Assembly (NCBI RefSeq): GCF_003594875.1
Contig: NZ_QZEY01000001.1
Location: 930,001 to 994,000, forward strand
DNA length: 64,000 nucleotides
Reading direction: 5' to 3'
Origin: Bailinhaonella thermotolerans
GTDB lineage: Bacteria; Actinomycetota; Actinomycetes; Streptosporangiales; Streptosporangiaceae
Below, piece after piece: positions 59,856 through 64,000 of the stretch (position 1 is the stretch's first letter; each line of letters begins with the position of its first letter). The notes under the pieces are model-generated. The model was not told where the DNA came from. It worked only from the letters and a program-made list of their open reading frames with translations, and did no database searches. Both the position numbers and the translations under genes were made by a program.

Positions 59856-61739
59856 TCAGGCGGCCGGGGACTGGTGGGCGAACTGGGTGCGGTAGAGCTC
59901 GGCGTAGAGGCCGCCCCTGGCCAGGAGCTCCTCGTGGCGGCCCTGCTCGGCGATCCTGCCGTCGTCGACCACGAGGATCTTGTCGGCCTCGCGGATCGTG
60001 GCCAGGCGGTGGGCGATGACCAGGCTCGTGCGGCCGGCCAGCGCGGTCTTGAGGGCGCGCTGCACCGCGGCCTCGGACTCGGAGTCCAGGTGGGCGGTCG
60101 CCTCGTCGAGGACGACGATGCCGGGCGCCTTCAGCAGCAGCCGGGCCAGCGCCAGGCGCTGCTTCTCGCCGCCGGACAGGCGGTAGCCCCGGTCGCCGAC
60201 CACCGTGTCCAGGCCCTCGGGCAGCGACTCGATCAGGTCCCAGATCTGGGCCGCCTTCAGCGCCGCCGCGATCTCCTCGTCGGTGGCCCCGGGGCGGGCG
60301 TACTCCAGGTTGGCCCGGATCGTCTCGTGGTACATGTGCGCGTCCTGCGGGACCACACCGATCGCGTCGCGCAGCGAGTCCAGCGTCACGTCGCGCACGT
60401 CGTGCCCGCCCACGCGCACCGAGCCGGACGTGACGTCGTACAGCCGGGACACGAGCGCGGTGATCGTGGTCTTGCCGGCGCCCGAGGGGCCGACGAGCGC
60501 GACGAGTTCCCCGGGCTCGGCGGTGAAGGTGACGCCGTTGAGGACCTGCTTGGGCCGGCCGTTCTCGGGCCGGGCGACCGACTCCAGCGACGCCAGCGAG
60601 ACCTCCTCGGCCGCCGGGTAGCGGAAGTGCACGTCGTCGAACTCGATCCGCCGCGCGCCCTCGGGAAGCGGCTCGGCGTCCGGCTTGTCGGAGATGAGCG
60701 GCTTGAGGTCCAGGATCTCGAAGACGCGGTCGAAGCTGACCAGCGCGCTCATGACGTCCACGTGGACGTTCGACAGCGCGGTCAGCGGGCCGTACAGCCG
60801 GGTCAGCAGGTACGTCAGCGCGACCAGGGTGCCCAGCTCGAACGTGCCGTTGATGGACAGGACGCCGCCCACGCCGTAGACCATGGCCGTGGCCAGGGAG
60901 GCGACGAGCGTGAGCGCGGTGAAGAACACCCGGCCGTACATCGCGGCGAGCACGCCGATGTCGCGGACCTGCCGGGCGCGGCCGGAGAAGTGCTCCGCCT
61001 CCTGGGCGGGCCTGCCGTAGAGCTTGGCCAGCATGGCCCCGGCGACGTTGAAGCGCTCGGTCATCACCGAGCTCATCTCGGCGTCCAGCTCCATCTGGCG
61101 CCGGGTGATCTTCTGGATGCGGCGGCCGAACATGCGCGCCGGGATGATGAAGACCGGCAGCAGCACCAGCGCGATCAGCGTGACCTGCCAGGACAGCAGG
61201 ATCATGGTGCCCAGCACGAGCACCAGGGAGATCCCGTTGGACACGACGGACGACAAAGTGGTGGTCAGCGCCCGCTGCGCGCCGATCACGTCGGTGTTGA
61301 GCCGGGAGACCAGCGAGCCGGTCTGGGCCCGCATGAAGAACGCCACGGGCATGCGCTGGACGTGGTCGAAGACCTGGCTGCGCAGGTCGTAGATCAGGCC
61401 CTCGCCGATGCGCGCGGAGTACCACCGCTGGGCGAGCCCGAGCACCGCCTCGACCACCGCCAGCCCGGCCACCCCGAGCGCCAGCCCCACGACGAGCCCG
61501 GTGTCGGAGTGCTTGATGCCGTCGTCGATGATCGCCTTGGCCAGCAGCGGGTTGGCCACCACCGTGACCCCCGACAACGCCACCAGCCCCAGGAAGAACA
61601 GCAGGTCCCGGGTGTACGGCTTGGCGTAGCCCATGATCCGGCGGGCGATCCCGGGCGACAGCCGCTCCTTGACCACCGCGCTGTCCCTTGAGAACGAGCG
61701 CATGGTCATCCAGTCGACCCCGCCACCACCCGGCATCAT
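59856..61739 (-). CDS. ABC exporter, fused membrane and ATPase domains
   Basis: 627 aa half-transporter. Six membrane helices in the first 330 residues (FFLGLVALSGVTVVANPLLAK; GISLVLVLGTMILLSWQVTL), then the ATPase: Walker A GPSGAGKTT, Q-loop GVVPQDAHMY, signature LSGGEKQRLALARLL, Walker B GIVVLDEATAHLD and the H-loop VIAHRLATI. Single gene, so it likely works as a homodimer exporting lipid or drug. ATG 61739 has GGAGGA 6 nt upstream; an in-frame GTG at 61760 would include that site in the coding region. Confidence 0.93.
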   Translation of the reverse strand: MMPGGGGVDWMTMRSFSRDSAVVKERLSPGIARRIMGYAKPYTRDLLFFLGLVALSGVTVVANPLLAKAIIDDGIKHSDTGLVVGLALGVAGLAVVEAVLGLAQRWYSARIGEGLIYDLRSQVFDHVQRMPVAFFMRAQTGSLVSRLNTDVIGAQRALTTTLSSVVSNGISLVLVLGTMILLSWQVTLIALVLLPVFIIPARMFGRRIQKITRRQMELDAEMSSVMTERFNVAGAMLAKLYGRPAQEAEHFSGRARQVRDIGVLAAMYGRVFFTALTLVASLATAMVYGVGGVLSINGTFELGTLVALTYLLTRLYGPLTALSNVHVDVMSALVSFDRVFEILDLKPLISDKPDAEPLPEGARRIEFDDVHFRYPAAEEVSLASLESVARPENGRPKQVLNGVTFTAEPGELVALVGPSGAGKTTITALVSRLYDVTSGSVRVGGHDVRDVTLDSLRDAIGVVPQDAHMYHETIRANLEYARPGATDEEIAAALKAAQIWDLIESLPEGLDTVVGDRGYRLSGGEKQRLALARLLLKAPGIVVLDEATAHLDSESEAAVQRALKTALAGRTSLVIAHRLATIREADKILVVDDGRIAEQGRHEELLARGGLYAELYRTQFAHQSPAA

Positions 61740-61837
61740 CACGCGTCCTCCCGTCGTCACCGCCCGGAACGACCCGATCGTCCCGTGCGGGTGTGACAGT
61801 TACGACACCGGCGGGAGTCCGCTGATTCCGCGCGGAA

Positions 61838-61934
61838 TTCAGCTCTCGCCGAACACGCGCGCGTTTCAGGGCGTGGCGGCGCGCGGACGGGCGTTCAGCG
61901 CTCGCCGAACAGGACGTTCAGCGCTTGCCGAACA
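61838..61934. repeat. Three copies of the 3' end of the enoyl-CoA hydratase gene
   Basis: The 18-bp segment TTCAGCGCTYGCCGAACA occurs at 61917-61934 (the gene's own last codons and stop), 61894-61911 (one mismatch) and 61838-61855 (two mismatches). The extra copies lie past the stop codon. Confidence 0.75.
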
Positions 61935-62730
61935 TCGTGGTGATGCGGGCGCTCTGCTCGCGGGCCTCGGCCTGGGCCTGCTCCTGGAGCGTGCGCCCGG
62001 GGGCGCCCTGGAGCAGCCGCTTGGTGGCGGTGGCCGCGCCGTGGTCCACGGCGAGCAGCGCGGCGGTCAGGTCGGCGACCGTCGCGTCGAGCTTGTCGCC
62101 GGGCACGACGACCTCGGCCAGCCCCAGTTCCCGCGCCTCGTCCGCGCCGACCATGCGCGCGGTGAGGCAGATCTCCAGGGCCCTGGGCAGGCCGACGATG
62201 TCCACGAGCGGCTTGGTGCCGGTCAGGTCGGGCACCAGTCCCAGCGCGGGCTCCTTCATGCAGAACCGCGCGTCGTCCGCGAGGACCCGCAGGTCGCAGG
62301 CCAGCGCGAGCTGGAAGCCCGCCCCGATGGCGTACCCCTGCACGGCCGCGATCGAGACGATCTCGGGGCGGCGCAGCCACATGAACCCGGCCTGCGCCTC
62401 GCCGATCCAGCGCACGAAGGCCTCGTCGTCGCGCTCGGCGCGTTCGGCGGCCTCGAAGAACGACCCCTGCCCGGTCACACCCCCCGGCTCGAACATGCGC
62501 AGGTCGATCCCGGAGGAGAACGACGAGCCCTCTCCCCGCACGACCACCACGCGCACGTCCGCGGGCAGGGCCTCGCCGATCCGCGCGAGCCCGAACCAGG
62601 TGGCGCCCGTCATCGCGTTGCGCCGCTCCGGTCTGGCCAGCGTCACCGTCGCCACCGGCCCGTCGATGCCGAGCCGCAGCCCCGCTTCGGCGAGCTCACC
62701 CGATAGGTCCCGCGAAAGCTCCCCAGACAC
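61918..62730 (-). CDS. Enoyl-CoA hydratase/isomerase family protein
   Basis: 270 aa crotonase. Oxyanion residues come from RGEGSSFSSGIDLRMF and VQGYAIGAGFQLALACDLRV; the catalytic acidic residue fits FCMKEPALGLVPDLTGT, where Pro-Asp replaces the second Glu of classical hydratases. GSFFEAAERAERDDEAF is an acidic insertion. Start GTG 62730. Upstream carries TAGGAT and TAGAAC-like elements. It is likely for fatty-acid or related acyl-CoA breakdown. Confidence 0.9.
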   Translation of the reverse strand: MSGELSRDLSGELAEAGLRLGIDGPVATVTLARPERRNAMTGATWFGLARIGEALPADVRVVVVRGEGSSFSSGIDLRMFEPGGVTGQGSFFEAAERAERDDEAFVRWIGEAQAGFMWLRRPEIVSIAAVQGYAIGAGFQLALACDLRVLADDARFCMKEPALGLVPDLTGTKPLVDIVGLPRALEICLTARMVGADEARELGLAEVVVPGDKLDATVADLTAALLAVDHGAATATKRLLQGAPGRTLQEQAQAEAREQSARITTMFGKR

Positions 62731-62859
62731 GCCCGCTCCCTTCGCCGTCGTTCCGGCGTACCCGCCGCGCCCGAATCCTATCGGTCATCCCGAATGAGGT
62801 TCTAGTACGGCGGGCGCCGGCGACGCGGGGACGGACGGCTGCGGCGCTCCCGGGGGCCT

Positions 62860-63075
62860 CTAGCGCTTGGACTTGCCGCGGGTCGCTCCCCCACGGCCGC
62901 GCAGAGTCACCCCGGACTCGCTGAGGATCCGGTGAACGAAGCCGTAGGAGCGGCCGGTGGCGGCGGCGAGAGCGCGAATGCTCTCACCGGCGGTGTACCG
63001 CTTCTTGAGCTCGGCCGCCAGTTTGTCGCGATCGGCACCGGTCACCCTGGTGCCTTTCTTCAGAGTCTCGGCCAC
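62860..63075 (-). CDS. Small helix-turn-helix protein with basic C-terminus
   Basis: 71 aa. After a basic lead (ETLKKGTRVTGADRDKLAAEL), the HTH reads YTAGESIRALAAATGRSYGFVHRILSE in part, followed by an Arg/Gly tail (TLRGRGGATRGKSKR) reminiscent of AT-hook-type minor-groove contacts. The protein is conserved in actinobacteria; role unknown, perhaps a nucleoid-associated factor. GGGAGGT lies before GTG 63075. Upstream 63076-63189 is AT-richer and includes TGATCAG repeats. Confidence 0.85.
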   Translation of the reverse strand: MAETLKKGTRVTGADRDKLAAELKKRYTAGESIRALAAATGRSYGFVHRILSESGVTLRGRGGATRGKSKR

Positions 63076-63189
63076 GAGTACCTCCCGTAGTGCCTGATGT
63101 CCGCAGCGTTACCCACGCCATGATCAGTCATTCCCGCCGGATCGGCTACCTACTGCACGGGAAAAGATCCGTACCCGTCAAAAAACTGA

Positions 63190-64000
63190 TCAGGCAAGTG
63201 CCACCAGATCGGAAAAATCATCACTCCATTGGTCCTCGACTCCGTCAGGAAGCAAGATCACTCGTTCCGGCTGCAGAGCGTCCACGGCGCCCTCGTCGTG
63301 AGTGACGAGGACGATCGCGCCGGTGTAGGACCGGAGAGCGGACAGCACCTGTTCCCGGCTGGCCGGATCCAGGTTGTTGGTGGGCTCGTCGAGCAGCAGG
63401 ACGTTGGCGCTCGACAGGACCAGCGTGGCGAGGGCGAGGCGGGTCTTCTCGCCGCCGGAGAGCACCCCGGCGGGCTTGTCGACGTCGTCTCCCGTGAACA
63501 GGAACGAGCCGAGCACGTTGCGGAGTTCCTGGTCGGTGACGTCGGGCCCGGCGGTGCGCATGTTCTCCAGCACCGTGCGGGCGGGATCCAGGGTCTCGTG
63601 CTCCTGGGCGTAGTAGCCCAGTTTGAGTCCGTGGCCGGGCACGAGCTCGCCCGTGTCGGGCTTCTCGAGGCCGGCGAGCAGGCGCAGCAGGGTGGTCTTG
63701 CCCGCTCCGTTGAGCCCCAGCACCACGACGCGGCTGCCGCGGTCCACGGCCACGTCCACGTCGGTGAAGATCTCCAGTGACCCGTAGGACTTGGACAGCC
63801 CCCGTGCCGTGAGCGGGGTCTTGCCGCACGGCGCGGGCTGCGGGAACCGCAGCTTGGCGACCTTGTCCGCCCGGCGCTCCTCGGTGACGCCGGAGAGCAG
63901 GCGGCGGGCCCGGCGCTCCATGTCCTGCGCCGCCTTCGCCTTGGTGGCCTTGGCCCTCATGCGGTCGGCCTGCGAGAGCAGGGCCGAGGCCTGGCGCTCG
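63190..64000 (-). CDS. ABC-F family ATPase, C-terminal part
   Basis: Partial; the N-terminal ATPase domain lies past the right edge. The visible part starts in the inter-domain linker (ERQASALLSQADRMRAKATK), then the second nucleotide-binding domain: Walker A GLNGAGKTT, signature LSGGEKTRLALATL, Walker B VLLLDEPTNNLD and LVTHDEGAV. ABC-F proteins act on the ribosome (translation rescue or antibiotic protection) and have no membrane domain. Whether it is a resistance factor cannot be told from this part. Confidence 0.9.
   Translation of the reverse strand, partial: ERQASALLSQADRMRAKATKAKAAQDMERRARRLLSGVTEERRADKVAKLRFPQPAPCGKTPLTARGLSKSYGSLEIFTDVDVAVDRGSRVVVLGLNGAGKTTLLRLLAGLEKPDTGELVPGHGLKLGYYAQEHETLDPARTVLENMRTAGPDVTDQELRNVLGSFLFTGDDVDKPAGVLSGGEKTRLALATLVLSSANVLLLDEPTNNLDPASREQVLSALRSYTGAIVLVTHDEGAVDALQPERVILLPDGVEDQWSDDFSDLVALA

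Noticed and set aside
62731-62859. KstR-like operator (TAGAAC half-site) upstream of the enoyl-CoA hydratase
   Set aside because: Only one half matches; the inverted half is absent, so I do not call a site.

Overview
The window is chromosomal DNA from a very high-GC actinomycete, most likely a member of the Streptosporangiales (Actinomadura/Streptosporangium type). The pointers are GTG starts, mycothiol biosynthesis (mshC), SCO1664/DUF3090/DUF3099/DUF2795 family genes, a fabG-fabI pair and probable leaderless promoters. I see no rRNA, tRNA, CRISPR array, transposase or phage gene. Both ends cut genes: livH at the left, an ABC-F ATPase at the right.

Layout. 1-8.8 kb: a livF-livG-livH import operon, a solute-binding/von Willebrand A fusion, a secreted cutinase of the polyester-hydrolase type, a PucR regulator and a long-chain acyl-CoA ligase. 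8.9-13.2 kb: the conserved mycothiol neighbourhood (mshC, an NRDE protein, SCO1664 kinase-like protein, DUF3090 protein, histidine phosphatase). 13.2-25.5 kb: housekeeping genes (corA, uppP, fabG-fabI, tldD-tldE, dodecin). 25.5-25.6 kb: three stacked hairpins with C-rich loops, a small RNA resembling the actinobacterial 6C RNA. 26.4-32.7 kb: one long unit of tiny secreted peptide, MoxR ATPase, DUF58, VWA, HtrA-like protease, response regulator and histidine kinase, several joined by 4-nt overlaps. 32.8-37.5 kb: rtcB, then the molybdenum cofactor genes moaA and mobA with DUF6457 and an EamA permease that seems to start at CTG. 37.6-49.8 kb: NERD protein, two paralogous secreted proteins, TRIC channel, a MocR regulator with its YczE partner, a WYL regulator with an epoxide hydrolase, a GH15 enzyme and an LD-carboxypeptidase. 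50-64 kb: sulfotransferase, methyltransferase, DinB, GNAT, an atypical SDR, a dehalogenase-like hydrolase, a BTAD regulator, HAD, Ddn-like and TetR genes, an ABC exporter, enoyl-CoA hydratase, a small HTH protein and an ABC-F ATPase.

Three features of the DNA stand out. The 10-bp palindrome GCCGTACGGC occurs 25 times by my count, 16 of them in the small non-coding fraction, often paired into long hairpins. Short tandem arrays recur, three of them exactly four copies of a 14-bp unit, and a related 21-bp repeat sits inside mobA. Two intergenic regions, before livF and before the PucR gene, share a 68-bp ungapped similarity and may be co-regulated.

Starts were chosen from Shine-Dalgarno position, family N-termini and overlap with the upstream gene, and are stated where they are uncertain. 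All family names come from motifs read by eye; no database search was run.
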